This document shows positions 11,901-26,900 of a DNA stretch of 64,000 bases, piece by piece. The translations under genes and the position numbers were made by a program. The DNA lies in assembly GCA_012845835.1 (NCBI GenBank), contig JABAKD010000001.1:18511090-18575089 (forward strand). The letters run 5' to 3'. The DNA comes from Undaria pinnatifida (taxonomy: Eukaryota; Sar; Phaeophyceae; Laminariales; Alariaceae). Positions within the stretch are counted from its first letter, which is position 1. Each line of letters opens with the position of its first letter. The notes beneath the pieces are model-generated. The model had not been told where the DNA came from, did no database searches, and saw nothing but the letters and a program-made list of their open reading frames with translations.

Positions 11901-14900
11901 TACGTGCTGCTATATGAAATAGTGTAACTCGAACAGCTCTTACATTCCGTGTATCATAGGGTCGTCATATTTCGGTTGGAGCTCATGTCACAATCCGTAG
12001 ATGAGTTGGCAGGTGGTCAGTTAGAGCCCTTGTAAAAACAATTAAAAAAAAGTCTTCAGCTGTGAGATCGCGGATTTTGTCGAAGCCCATCTCTTGCAAA
12101 CCGAGCTTGACAATACGTGCTACGGAGTGTGTATTCCCTCATGAAAGAAGGAGGCCGGTGACTTCCGTAGGGGCTATAGCTATATCCAGGGCCAACAGCG
12201 CGATGTTTAATCATTCTGCGCAAGGAAACTATGAAACCTGCTTTGAGATGGACAAAAAGACGTACAATCCTCGTGCGGTAAACCTACTCGTACGATTCTA
12301 CCTGTTTTTTGTATGCTCATTCCATTTGTTATCTTCCCACTTTTTCTTTCTCTTTCACCCTCCCTAGACGTAACTCAGGTCCGGGGTCACTGCTAAGCAG
12401 GGTCTTCTCCCCCCTTCCCACCACGGCTCGCGCCTTCGTTTTTATCGCGACAAGACTTCGGCCCTTTAATCCCTCGTCGACTCGCATCGAAGTGCGATAG
12501 TGTGGACTACATTCCAGATGTTATACGAGTGCCAGCGCACTGCTGATCACGATGACGCTGACGGTTACACGATAGCTGTTCCCCTGAAGTTCACCACGTG
12601 GCCGAAACGAGAAAACTGGCGAACAAACTGTTAAAAGAGATCAATGGTTACGGTGAACGTCTCACGAAAGCACAATCTGGGGCTCGAATCCTCTCGTCGT
12701 TTTCCTTGGTCAGGTTTCTTGTGAGATGAAAAATACGCAGGTGTGCAGCTGAAAGACACGGCACACCTCGAAGTACACTTCCAGGCACGAACAATCAGCG
12801 CAACCCCACCTGTTGGGGGGTGAGTACTAACGACAGCGAATGCTACCGTTGTGGAAATATACCTCCAGGCTAAACAGCCAGAAGGCCCCCGGGTACCTGA
12901 TCTGACTGCTTTCATCGTAGTGGTATATACCGGGTACCTGACGTACTCGCAGATAGGTATCCGGGTACCAGACCTGGTTGCTTTGGTCATACTCGGATAG
13001 GTATCCAGGTGCCAGACTTGTTTTTCTTGTTCATGCTCAGGCAGGTACCCGGTTATTAGACCTGGTTGCTTTGATCATACTCGGGTAGGTATTCGAGTAC
13101 CACACCTGGTTGGTTTGGTCATACTCGCAGGTAGGTACCCGGCTAGACAGATGGACTCAGGTCAAAGACAAATATATACAGCACAGAGATAGAGAACGAC
13201 ATTAGGTGGTGACGCTCCCATGCCTAGCATGCGCGCCCACACACCAGTAGGAAACCCGTAAGGATATCTCAGGATGACCACCAAGGCCACAGGCATCGGC
13301 CCAACGGATTGCCCTCCGCGGCTTCCGGCGAGACTCTGCTGCCTGGTTCATCGAGGCTCTGCATGTATGTCTCGGACACAGATCATACAAACAAGGCTAA
13401 GGAAGTGGGAGCACCCCTTTTGTGACTCCCGAGTTGAAGCCACTCGCACGAGCGGCTCTGTACGCCGTCGTCCCAGACACCGAGAATGTTTTGCTTTGGC
13501 GTAGCATGGCAAACAATTCCATCTCGGCGGCGCATGACGCGAAAACCGGAAGCAAGCGCGAAAGCTTTGAGTTAAGACTGGCAAAAAATAAAAACGGCGC
13601 GAGAGGCTCCCAGCCGTTGAAAATAGAGACACCAAAAACGTCACCCCGCCCGACCCATGCTACCGTTCGTAGAGGTGCATCAACCATTGTTTTTTGTCCT
13701 GCAAGGTTTTTAGCTCGAGGAGGTCTATATGCCTTCTAAACGCCAAAAACTAAGCTATTATTAATACTACCTAAACCGAAAAAGTTCAGCCCGATGAACG
13801 AATCCATCCATAACAGCCTCGCTATACAAAACATTCATAATTTTGTTAAAACAAGCATGAGACAGATAGATTATTCCCACCATTGTGGGTTAAGAAAGCC
13901 CCGTGTCAGTCAGAGTTTTTTTTTCCATTTCTTTTTTTCTAAAAGTGCTACTGTACCTCTATCGTCTTATGAGCAAGGCTACAAGTACCTACCTTACACT
14001 AATGGACCCCCCATTTTCACTACCAGGTTTGAGCTATCATATCATATCATATCATATCATATCATATCATACCATATAATGCCATGTCATATCATATCAT
14101 ATCGTATCATACATACTATCATACTACTTCGTATCATACCATCGCACCATGATACTATCATACCATCGTACCATCATACTATCGTACTATAATACTATCA
14201 TGCTATCATACTATCATGCTATTATACTATCATACTATCATACTATCATACCATTATACTATCATACTATTGTACTATCATACTATCATACCATCATACT
14301 ATCATAGTATCACTCTCGCACCAGTGATTCTGTGCGTCACGGACGAAAATACTTTAGTTTACTTTTGGCGCAGCTTAGCTTGCCATTTTGCCGCGGATTC
14401 ATCGCAAAACTAAAACAATTTAAACAATTTAAACAGCACCGAAGCTTAAGACAGAGCAAAGGAACAGGGGAGTCACTCACGCGAGTGACACCGAGCCACT
14501 GAACAAAAAGAAAGGGACCCTCCTACCGTAGCCTGGGTGTTATCGCTTGCTAGTTATCGCTTGCTAGTTGTCGCTTTCTAGTTATCGCGTGCTAATTATC
14601 TCTTGCTAGTTATCGCTTGCTAGTTGTCGCTTGCTAGTTATCGCTTGCCAGTTATGGCTTGTTATGGCTTGTTACGGCTTGTTATGGCTATACCGTATAA
14701 CACGGAAGAAAGCACACCCCCTTGGATAACACCCCCCCCTACATGAGCACACCCGATGATATATTGTTTTTTCGGTTTTCGACCATCACTTCATCACCGG
14801 GGGTACGTTGAATACCACACCCCCTACGAGGAACGCCTGAAAATGGTACCAAACTGCAAAATTATCACACCGTCCGGTGGATACCTTTCACCAGCAACGG

Positions 14901-17900
14901 GCACCGGTTAGGACACCAGCATGGAGGCAACAACAGCTGTGCCCCGTCACAGTGATCCGAACGAGTCTGCGGCTCCAACCAACGGTACCTGCTGCTGCTG
15001 GTTGCGATCTATAATGGCATGGTGCACGAAACCTAGTACGCGTTACCGGTGGTACTGGTATTACCGGTAGATTTGGTGTGGTGGAACATCAGCAACACAA
15101 TTCATTTGTGAACTAGCTTGTGATACGAACATATTTCCGTAGGTGACACACGATATCGGTGCTTTTGTGCAGGGGTTGAGAATCAGTACCGCTAGGTATG
15201 AAAGGTCCTCGGGTGATGCCGTTACCGGTACCTGTGGTGCCGACAAGCAGTATCGGTAATATTATTATTTGCGTCCTTCCTTTCCTAGTTTCTTTCCTCT
15301 TTATTTTGCCGTTTTGGTTTCGCTTGTTTGTGTTTTTTTTTTGTCATTTGATTTGATGCTTTCAGCGGTAATACCGGTGCGTCAACAACCAACCAGCGTG
15401 CACTGCGGTGGTAACGGTACGATACTGTGTTGTTGCGCTGGGTTCGGGCTAGAAAAAAAGGGTTCATATCAAAAGATGGCAGCATGAAAAACTATGAGTT
15501 TTAATAAAAAAAACATTTTTTTCATTCTATACATATATAGTGTCCGCGCACATATTGAAGTGTTCCGCCCGCGCCCCCCCCCCCCGATCCCTCTTGTTCA
15601 AACGCCCCACCTAAAATCAAAATCTGCCATCGTAGTAAACACTACCAGCCGGCTGATATCACCTCATTATCTTTCTGGCCATCTAACATCAAATCTTCCA
15701 GAATAATAAGCAATACCAGGCGGGTGATATAAAGGGATGTCTTCTTGCTACAAGGTTACCGTCAGATTTGTCCCCTTTAAGGATTTATAGTTTCCGCGCA
15801 CATATTGAAGTGTCCCGCCCCCCCCCCGCCCCCCGATCCCCCTTGTTTAAACGCCCCACCGAAAACCACAAATCTGCCAGAGTAGTAAACACTACCAGCC
15901 AGCTGATATCACCTCATTATCTATCTAGCCATCCATACCGTACCTCCAATTCATCCCCCCCCCCCCCCCTTTTTTTTTTTTTTTTTTCCCCGCTCTTTTG
16001 TTTAAACGCCCCACCTGCAATCGAAATCGGCCAGAGTAATAAACACTTCTACGCAATTGATATCACGTCATTATATTTCTAGCCATCCATGACGTACCTT
16101 TCATTCATCCCCCCCCCCTCCCCCAACGCCCCCTCCTTCCCCACCACCCGCATGATCGCCTAGCACCACGCGTATAGCAAGCCCCTACATATATGCGTAA
16201 TATGCGCGATCGGAGTATCACACACAAGCTTGCAAAGATGAGCTTCGACCAAAACTTCGATCTCACAGCTGGAGTGCATTTTTATATTATATGTGACCTA
16301 AACCTCTTGAAAACTCTTCCCCCCCCCCCCCCCTTCTTTTTTTTTTCCCGCTCCCTCCTGCTCAAACGCCCCACCTAACATCGAAATCTGCCAGAGTAGT
16401 AAACACACCCACGCACTTGATATCACCTCATTATCTTTCTAGAGCCATCCATGCCTCTGCTACAATTCACCCCCCCCCCCCCCAACGCCCCATCCTTCCC
16501 CACCACCCGCACCATTGCCTAGACCTAGCACCACGCGTATAGCAAACCTCTACATCTATGCGACCTAAATATGTTGTTCAAAAAAACCTTTCGCCCCCCC
16601 CCTCCTCCCCCCCCCCCCCCCCCCTCTAATGCTCCGCCCTCTCCTCACTGGTTGTACGACTCACAGGATAGGATTTATAGTTTCCACGCACAAATTGAGC
16701 TGACCCCCCCCCCCCCCCCCCCTCCGCTCCCTCTTGATCAAACCCAGGCCCCCACGTCCTTAAAAACTCCGGCCTCCCCTCACCGGTTATTCGACTTACA
16801 GGATTCATTTGATAAACGGATGCATTTCCTTCCACAGCTGTCAGATTTTGTCCCCCTCAAAAACGGGTTTTATAGTTTCCACACACAGACTGACTAATAT
16901 CACCCTGTTGACCCTGATAGCTACACTGTAGTTGCATGGGGAGTCGCCGACCTATATCCTTGGTGAGGACATACCCAGTAATACGCGCGATCGGAGTATC
17001 ACACACAGCCTGCAAAGATGAGTTTCGACAAAACCTTCGATCTCACCGCTGGAGTGATTTTTTTTTCAATAACATACCAGGTATATAACATGGAAATAAC
17101 TATATAACTATACAAGAGTATACCAAGTAGTAGTATAGTATATTATTTGTGTAAAATTCAAATTAGTTTCAAGAACGTTACACATTTTTGTTTAATTATC
17201 GACGATCAGCATAGCGCTGAGAGCCATTTTTAATCAAGTTTTTACTACGGCGAACCGATTTAGCAGCGGGATAAGGCTTTGACGTGCAATTTTCGGGAGT
17301 CTCATACCTGGTAATTGAATACCGGTATCTTCACATTACCGGTAACCGTTTTCTGGTATCGCAGCAAGGCGGGGAAGTTTGCGGTCATCCCCGGGTTTCA
17401 AACGTGTGCCTTACGATCACCGGCATTACGTGATAATGGAAAACAAAAGTCTGTTTTCAAACCTGTACCTCTCATGTGTTAGCACACCCTTTGGTATCAC
17501 ACCCCCTCCAATCTTACCGCGGTCTGTGCACTCTCCCGAGCAATCATTGATAAATCAGATACCGTTAGCACACCCCCTGTAATCTGGCCGGGGTTTGTTC
17601 ACACTCCTTAGCAATCGTTAATAACGTTAGCACACACCCTCAATACCACACCCCCTAGCTGCGGGGCTACCGTGCATGATTGCCATCACCGGGGATACGT
17701 TAGATACCACACCCCCCTGCAACAACACACCCGGTGATAATATTTTCAAATGCCAAATTGTTATCAACGGGGTGTGCCTTCTTCCGTGTTATACGGTAGT
17801 TATGGCTAGTTATGGCGCGTGGCCCTGCCCTAGCCTTTGTTCGAACTGCGAGCAGCATGGAGTAGCATGTCATGAATACCAAGGCAATGGACTGGGGGGA

Positions 17901-20900
17901 CACGCCGAACCGCGGGAGGTGTTGCTACCGTTGTATTCCACTCTATCCGACTACAAGATTCGGCTGGAACATACTGATTACTAGAGCTGTGACTCGGCAG
18001 GACTTCATGACCAATAACAGATCGGTAGGTGCCGTTAGCAAACTATTAATAGCTAACTTTAGATGGCGAGTCGGATGGTGGAGCCAACTGATGGCCGGCC
18101 GACTTGCCGACGTAAGTGGTGGCGAGCGAAGCGAGCCAAATTAGCTCCCACCTGCCGAGGGGGCCCCGCCCAAAAAGGAAAGGACACATCCGGTATCCGA
18201 CAATCCTTTCCGCAAGGATAGAAACCCAATAAGTCGGATGGTCTGTACCTGCGGGAAACGAGTAACTATTAGTCCGACTTATAACTAGTTGGTGACTAAA
18301 GTCGTGCCGACCCACAGCTTTAAAGTACTGCTGTTGGCGTTTGCGATGATACGGGTACGAGCACTTTTAGGTATGCACTTTTTTTGGTGAATGACGGGGC
18401 TTCTTGACCGCTTCAGAGTCCCCAAACCCCTCCCTATACTAACTTCAAGTGAATTCGTAAAAAAAAAGGCTTTCCAGTTGTTAAGGCGTTAACCCCAAAC
18501 CGTCGGAATGTCATTGTTCTTTTGTGAGGAATTAGACTCATACGACGGTAGAGGTTCATCCTTTCTTTTCTGAGGCTCGAAATTTTCAGGATATTCATTC
18601 CCTACCCAACACTGATTGTGAGGAAAAAGAAAAGGTGGAACCCGACGGACAATCCCATGTTATAACAGGTATTAAGAAAAAAGTGCGAAAACAGAATGAA
18701 ATTCCGACGATTTGGGGATAAGGAGCTCTGCTGTCATTCAGAACCCGTCTTAGGGTCCAAAAAGTGCTTCCTCTATCGTAGCATGGGTAATTTTTTGTTG
18801 GTATTTCTTGGCATACCTACGCCAAGGGAGTGTTTCATCGTTTTCATCACAAAATGAGTGACGAGCCTTCTTGACTGCAAAAATGGTCGGAATGCTACAA
18901 TGTTCTTGTTTCTTCTTGGCATATTCTTCGTACAGCTAGGCCACCGGACTGTTCATCAGGTAGTCGAAATCAGCTTTTTTGGGGTGAGGAATACAGAGGT
19001 CCTCAAGCCACCACCCCACAGGAACCAACAAAAAAAGCCAGTGCACCTCTCTCTGTCTTAGCCATGTGTCTTGGGCGATTAGTTTGCAGGTTCAGTTTTA
19101 TTAAAAGCACAAACAAACACCGTTTCGGGGGAGGGGTACAGAGCTCCTCAAGTCAAGAACCTTGCCAGGGAAAAACCAATGGCTGCTGCATCTCTACCGT
19201 CTGATGCAATGCACGACAAAATACAAAAGTGTGGGATGAAACGAAAAAGAGGCAGCACTATTTCATAGGAGGAGCCCAGGTGAAGCCTCACCAACGACAC
19301 CAAAGCACGTCCCATAGGCGGGTTTTTCTAACCGAGTACCCTAGCATCAGAAAAGTGCTGCTCGCCTCCTGTGGCGTCGACGGCCATCCTGAGTTTCAGG
19401 ATACTCTTGCGGGTTTCCTGCTGGTATGACGGCGTGCATGCGAGTCCTGGGAGCGTCTCAGGGGTGCAGGTTGTTAGAGCCTAACGGGTAGAATCTTGTT
19501 GGCGTCGAAGGCACTTGGTCGAGCCAACGAGGAGTGTACCTCGCCACTTACAGAGCGGAGTACTCGATTCAAAAGCCCCTTGGAGCAGACCGCAGCTACC
19601 CCCTCTTATCTCCGTGTCGGTCTTATACTATATAAGACTAGGGGCTGTTACAGATACAGGCCACCCTTTGCAGGTTTCTGTACTAGGCAGATTCCACGTT
19701 GATCATCCACTTGTACTAGATAAGCTCTTGTATTAGTCCCACAGGCCATGGACAATACTAAACGCTCAACGCGTTGCTAGTCCAAGGAGAAAATGCATAA
19801 TCTCTTCTTCCTACAAGCACATGCCTTCAAATGCATGTGAAAACCCTTTTATATAATTCCCGTGTCCTAGATCTTACGTCTTGTTAGGCTCCCAAGGCAA
19901 TATCATAACACGTATCTCAGACTGGGTAGCAAGTGCCGGCAGACTTTAGTATAGGCGCCCCAAAAATAGGGGGTAAACGTAAAACCTCTTGCGATTTGAG
20001 CTGGAGAGTAAAAGCGACGATTTTAAAAAGGCAAGCAAACAAAAAGCATGTGGTGTAGGTGTCACAACATGCGGAACAAGCCGACAAAGGTGTGACGAGC
20101 CAATCAACTTCTATAACCCTTTTTACTGCTGCCAAAATGATCCCACACTAGTTCCGAGTGTTGCATTCCCACAAAAAGGGGTACAACGTTCTAAAGGGGC
20201 ATCTATTTTATTTCTTTTCAGATCTTCAAATCTACTTTCCATCTCAACTCGCAATAGGTTTCGTGTACCCTCAGAGGCGTTTTCTGGACAAGCCGTGGTC
20301 ACAGGTGTCTTCCCATTCTTCTCCCCCTCCGGTACGTGCCTCTATTTTTATCGAGCATACGAGGGTTTCGGGATTATTCCCAATTTTCAGCCTTTTAACG
20401 CTCTTCGATTCGCGTCGATTTTCGCCAACTCGCGCTCTCGCACTATAAATATTAATAAATTGCCCTTTGCGGGGTTCGAACCTATGAGATCGAACACAAT
20501 CGTTACGCGGCATACTATTGAATCACCAGGGGGCGCCGGCTATGATCCCACACGGTTGTATATTTATATATTTTTTGCTCAGCCCATCTATTACTTTCGC
20601 ACTTTTTCTTTCTCTTTTTCCCTCCCTAGACGCAACTCAGACCCGGGGTCACTGCTAAGCAGGCTAGTCCCCCCCCTCCCCACTGCGGTGCACGCCTTCA
20701 ACTTTTTATCGCGACAATACTTCAGCACTTCCTTCTCTCGTCTACTCGCGTCGAACCGTGCCTACCCGAGCTATAAAGCGCGCTCTCGGCGGTTGGTGTC
20801 GATAAAAACAAAAATCCGAATACCTCCGAGTACGTACTCAATCGAAATCAATCGTAATCAATCGAAATCAATCGTAATCAATCGTAATCAATCGTAATTA

Positions 20901-23900
20901 ATCGTAATCAATCGTCATCAATCGTCATCAATCGTCATCAATCGTCATCAATCGTCATCAATCGTCATCAGTCGTAATCAATACCCCCAAAAGGAGGGTG
21001 CAGACTTCTGAAAGAATTCAAAAGCCCGTTATCTCTCTCTTACAATGGGCGATCTGAACCCCTTAAAAACTCTAGCCTCCTTTTCAGGGAAAACCCGGGG
21101 CATACCAATACGATAGGGGTAGGACGATGGCAGCAGTATTGCGGTGAATTGTTCCCAGTGTTCGCGTCCCGAGCGGATGGAACTGGATTTTTTGGCTGAA
21201 ACTTATTTCTAAACGACGGAGCTCCTTCCTTAACCCCTGAACCGTCGAACTTCCATTCTCGTTTCGCATCATGTTTCGGTGCATAAATAGGTCATGGGAC
21301 TTACTCAGTTCTCTTACAGTGGACGCTCTTAGCCCCCGAAGAACTTTAGCCTCTCTTCTTGGGAAAACCTTAGGCATGCTTCGATAGAGGTAATGAAAGC
21401 ACTTTTTTGGCTGAAGCGCTTTCTGAACGACGGGGCCGGCTCCTTCCTTAACCCTGAATCACCATCGTCGAAATTTCGTTCTCATTTCGCGTCATGTTTC
21501 GGTGTACAAATAGAGTATATAGTTGGAAGGAGGAGGTCATGGGGTTGTCCATCGGGTAGAGCGTTGCCTTTCTCCAAACCGTTTTTTTTTTGTGAAAGCA
21601 GAGCTCCTCAAATGAGGGACCTAAGAGGGGGAAAAAATGTCCACTTCTACCGCAGCAAGCGTCGCCTGCTTCAAACTACACTAGGAATTAGACTGGGAAT
21701 AGCTTCGATTTGGTCAAAAGGGGTAAACCTTTGGGAGCCCAAGGAATCGGGACCCTTAAGACACGGCCAATAATTCGTCTAGTCACTTACCAACCGTCTT
21801 TCACGGGAAAACATACCGATTGGGACCAACTACTTCTGCTTGTGACTATGCATCCTTGTCACACTGACACCTCGTAGGAAAAGCAGGGTAGTACTGTATA
21901 TACCCCGGTATACTATTTTTGCGTATATGATGGGTCACTACTATGATCCTCCGTGAGTAGTAAAAAGAAAGACCGCCATCGTGCTTCGCGCGCCTAGCAC
22001 ATACGTCTCTCCTTCCTTCCGTTGCGGTTCGGAGGCGTCCTACCCACCCCCGCAGCCCGAGCTGGTTGATGTCACCGATGCCAAAACACTATCTTCAATT
22101 GAAGACAATGTTGCCCCCCCTCTCGAGTCCCCAGAAGGGCGCTCTCGTAAATCGGGTGTATACCTCGTTGCGCTCGATCAAACCTGTTTGCTGGCTGTGG
22201 CCGACCCTCTCAATCGTTTTCGACAAAAATTATCACGCTCCAATTCCGAGTGACTTCTCCCCTTTGAGACTTGACTTAAGTAGCCCCTCTCCAATAGGGC
22301 GGTATCCCTGTATAAGGCGGTATCCCGACATGAGGGCTCATAATCGCTTGGCGCGACTGGGAAAATGCACCCATAAATAGAAGTCTTTTAATATGGCGGT
22401 ATCCCGATATAAGGCGGTATCCCGATATAAGGCGGTCCTAATCGCATGGCGCGACAGTGAAATACCACTCATAACCTGGAATGAATAAGGCGGCTTCCCC
22501 CAACAAGGCGGTCATATTGCCCTCTATAGTGTATACCACACCACACCGCCCTACTGGGAGACCCCCACTCGTTAGCAAAGTGGTCCCAGACCTGAGGTAC
22601 GACTAGGGAGGGAGAAAGAGAAAGAGCAAGTGCGAAGGCGATAGAAGCGCTGAGCAAAGAAAAAAAAATGGCGTCGAAGGCAGTTGATCCAACCAACTAC
22701 ACCTGGCGCTCCATCCCATCCGCTCTTGGAGATACAGCCTTGGTCCCTCATTATATAGTGCGGTGCCTTGCCAGACGGCAACACCCCGCATTAAAGTGGC
22801 ACCCCCAAGTATGAAGTATCCCAGGATAGTGCTGTATTCGGTAGTACAAGGTCGTGATGAGCAAAAATCACCGCACTACACTCGGGCCTCGCACTAGATG
22901 GGTACCGCACTAAACTGGGGCCCCGCACTAGAGGGTTACCGCACTAAACTTGGACCCCGCACCAAACTGGCCCCCACTCTGAAGGGGTACCGCACTAAAC
23001 TGGGGTCCCGTACTAACTGGGGCCCCACACTAAAGGGGTATCGCACTCAACTGGGGCCCCGCACTAAAGGGTACCGCACTATACGGTGGCCCCGCACTAC
23101 AGGGTTACCCCACTAAACTGGGCCCCGCACTAAACTGGGGCCCCGCACTGATTGGGTACTGCACTAACGCGGGACGCACGATTGTGTGTCTAACGAAAAC
23201 GAAGTATGTGCGTCTAATGAGTCGGATGAACCGACCAGCCACCCACGACTACTGCGAGCATGATTTGCAAAAGGGCTCCATCTGGGCTCCTTGTAGCGCT
23301 TCTTGGATACAAGACAGAGAAGAGAGAAGGACGTGCGTCTGCTGATTCGAAACCCGATCAGCCAACGACATCTACCGCCAGCACAGACCCGGTTTCTTCC
23401 GGAGTATATACAACGGAGGAAAAACGGCGACACGGAGTCATGAGATTTTTACTCGCACGACTACGTGACGCCATTTTCCTTCCGTTACACTCCGGTAGAG
23501 GACGGGTCTTCGCTCGCAGTACACGCGGTTGGCTGCTCGGGCCCTGATTCAATCAACAGACGCGTGGCCCTCGCTGTCGTTTGACGTATCTCTAAGTGAG
23601 AAACGCAACACCGACTTATCTGGACATCATCGGGGATCCGTGTTGCCATTTTTCTCCTCTTGCACCCCGGGAGAGGACGATTCTTTGCTCGCAGTCGTCG
23701 TGGATGGCTGGTCGGGTTCCGACTTAACAGAGCGCGTCCTTCGCTCCCGTCGTAATAAAGTATATACTCGTATATGCCAATACCAGCAAAGATTTCCATG
23801 CCATTTCATAATGCCTTGAGCATCTTCGTTCGACACTGGGCGTGTTTGGTCATGACCATGTCGCCGAGTAGCTTGAATTCTCCGCACAGAAAACGGGCAG

Positions 23901-26900
23901 ATGACGAGCACAACAAAGAGTCATGGCGTGCGTTTTCATTTGTTCTCGCTTTATATTGCTAGTGTGTGTGAGATAACGAGCACAACAAATAGTGATAACG
24001 TGCGTTTTCATTTGTTCTCGCTTTCTAGTGCTAGTTTGTGCGTCCTTCGAAATATCATGGTTATTTCTGTGTACCTATCGACATCTCGTCCAAATACCAG
24101 TTTACCTATTTTTTGTTCATCCCATATATTATCTTGGCGTTTTTTCTTTCTCCTTCTCCCTCTCCCACAGCGTAACTCAGATCCGGAGTCACAAATCAAG
24201 CTCTTCTCCTCCCCTCCCCACTACCGTACGCGCCTCCACCTTTATCGCGAGAAGGCTCCAGCTCTTTCTCCCTTCGTCGACTCGATTCGAATTGCTACCC
24301 AAAAACAAGTAGTACAAGGGCTCCGCTCCGCGGGCGGCTGACGCCGCCCGCTACGCTCGCGCAAAGCAAGGAAGAATGCAACTAAAAACATAGACTATGT
24401 AAAGGGGGCAGAAAGAAGAGGCCCACGATTTGGTGCGAACAGCGATTTGATAATGCCAAGAGCTGCTTGTGCAGAGCAAATTGCCCTGTTGTGCTCAGCT
24501 GTGCTGTGCTTTTGTTACCGGTGTTACGTTCTGATCGGCAGTACGGGGGTAATTTGCGTGGGGGAAAAAACAGGGGGCCGTGAAAGATCAAATACATAGT
24601 CTATAGAAAAAGAAAAAAGAGGAAAAGTAGTACTCCGTACACAACAACACGCATTATACCCGGTACTGCTCTATGTTCGAAAGAAAGCACACAGCGCAGC
24701 GACACAGCACCGCAGCGAAGGGCACGGCACCGCACCGCATGGCTCCGCACGGCTCCGCACGGCGCTACGCTGCGCTGCTGGGCCATATATAGCCGGATTG
24801 ATCTGAGCTGGGCGTGCATGTGATCCAACAGCGTAGTATCTGATGGTACGTACAAACCTGGTGTAGTAGTACCGGTATGTACTATTGGCGTTTCGTATAT
24901 CGAACGAAGCTGGAAAGCAAAGAAAAGCTGGAAAGGTTCCGCAAGTAATATCGTCAAACTCACGGCTGACGTCCTTGAAAATTAGTTATAAAATATGGAA
25001 GTTGGAGCTCTGAGAGGCCAGGGATGGGCAATCCCTGAGAAAGACAAATTAAGTAAGTCTATAGTACGAAGTGTGGGTGTACCACACACACTAAGAACAT
25101 GAGAACCAAAAGCAAAAGTACGGCAGACTGCGCTTAATCGTGAAATAATACCAGGTAAAAACGTCTAAGCGGTAGTGTTGGACCTATTAATTGTGTACCA
25201 GGTAGGACGCAACCTTCCATACCTCGGACAGATCATGATCTAGATCATCTATATCATATATATCATCTATATCATCTATATCGTCTACAGTAGATCCTAT
25301 AGCTGCCGTAAAGATATGTTGTGCAGGATCTGTGTATGTGGAGTGCAGATCCAACCCCGGAAGCATGTTCTAGATCATGCAGATCTCCTCCTACCCGGCG
25401 ACATGAGCTAGACCATACAGGTATTCCCTGAACGATCTAGATAATCACGCGGGAATCAATGATCCCCCTGACATGTGCAACCTCCCTTGCATACAAGTCA
25501 GAAATTCAGCCTGGGTCAGCGTTCCTGCTTTGTGCCTTGTGCCGCTGCAGTACGAGGCAATGCCGGCTCTCGATTAATAAAAAGAAAACCGAGATACTGC
25601 TGTCCCAGGCATATTATCTTTTTGAGCATGGATGTGTTCCACGCTACGTTTAGTCATTCACTCTCGAAGTTCTTATTCCCCAGAAATAGCTGGTGTGGCG
25701 CATTCTTTACCCATTTGGGGTGGGGAAGAAATCTCTAAAAAGTGACAACAGCGTCGGGCTTGCCAGTACGAAGCAACCCGGCACGATGGGGTAGAGCATC
25801 GTAGACGGACTTTTGCTTGTGCAAAATTGACTCGCGGAAAGCGCGAGGTAGCAACATTCGATCAAAACTGACGAGTGTCGGGAATGCATGCTGGACCCTT
25901 TGCGCAATATAAACGAAGGCAAGTACCGGGAGGTAAAAGGGACGACACCCGTGACCACCGGCTTGTCCCAAAGCTGGGAAGTAAAAAACGATATTTGAAA
26001 AAAAAAAAAAAATCATAGATGGAGTACTCTATACCCGAACTTCAAGGCATGGAGCTGGATGACACGCGCGCTGAACGGTACTACTTGAACGGTGCGCTCA
26101 CACCCCAAAGGACGGTCGATAAGACCACACTCAGTCGTCGCTGTAACTGGCTCCCAAAGGGGTTACACGGGTTAGGGTTACGGTTACGGTTAGTGAACCA
26201 GGGTTACGGTTAGGGTTATGGTTGGGGTCGGGTTTGGGTCTGGGCCGACGTGCAACATAGAAATTGACTAAGGTCATATATTATAGGAGCGTATCCGAAA
26301 CAGAAAATGAACTTTATCGGATCACAAATCCTGTTTGGCTATCTTTTAGACCCGAAAATGGAGATATTTCAGGGTTCCATCTTCGATATCGTTGTCGGGT
26401 CGGCCTCCAGCAGAAAAAGGGGGTTCATTTTCGAATGGGAACCCCATCCGAAAACGGTGCAAGTATACGGATTTGGTTCTACACATGTCATCGGAGGCAA
26501 CAAGCTTGGTAACAACTCGAAAACAGTATTAGTACTGCTGTAGTACTACAAGACACAACACACGCATCAGACTCATCCATCTATCTGCTGTGAGCACGCA
26601 ACACGTATAATAGGCGTACTCGTGCTGCTGCTGTTGTGTCCGGCTATCCGCTGGCACACACCTCAGGCCTCACCACGTGCCGATGGGATCGAAAAGTGAC
26701 GATGGTGGCGACTACGAGAGCCTGGCCACTCTCGTCGCAGTCGCGATTGCAGCATTCGCCAAACACAGAGACACACCACCACTGCTACTCGCATTTGTTG
26801 AGGACGAGGACAGCCGCCGTCTGCGACATGTCGTTGATGCACGAGATGACGGGAGCGAGGGGGAAGACAACACTCCTCGCGTGAAGCGCACACGGCGTGT

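Noticed and set aside
19989-20897. 302-codon open frame on plus strand
   Set aside because: Runs across two SINEs in antisense and the AATCAATCGT array; no domain.
22865-23165. CRISPR-like array (regular short repeats)
   Set aside because: Units are contiguous and degenerate without unique spacers, in a eukaryotic intron.
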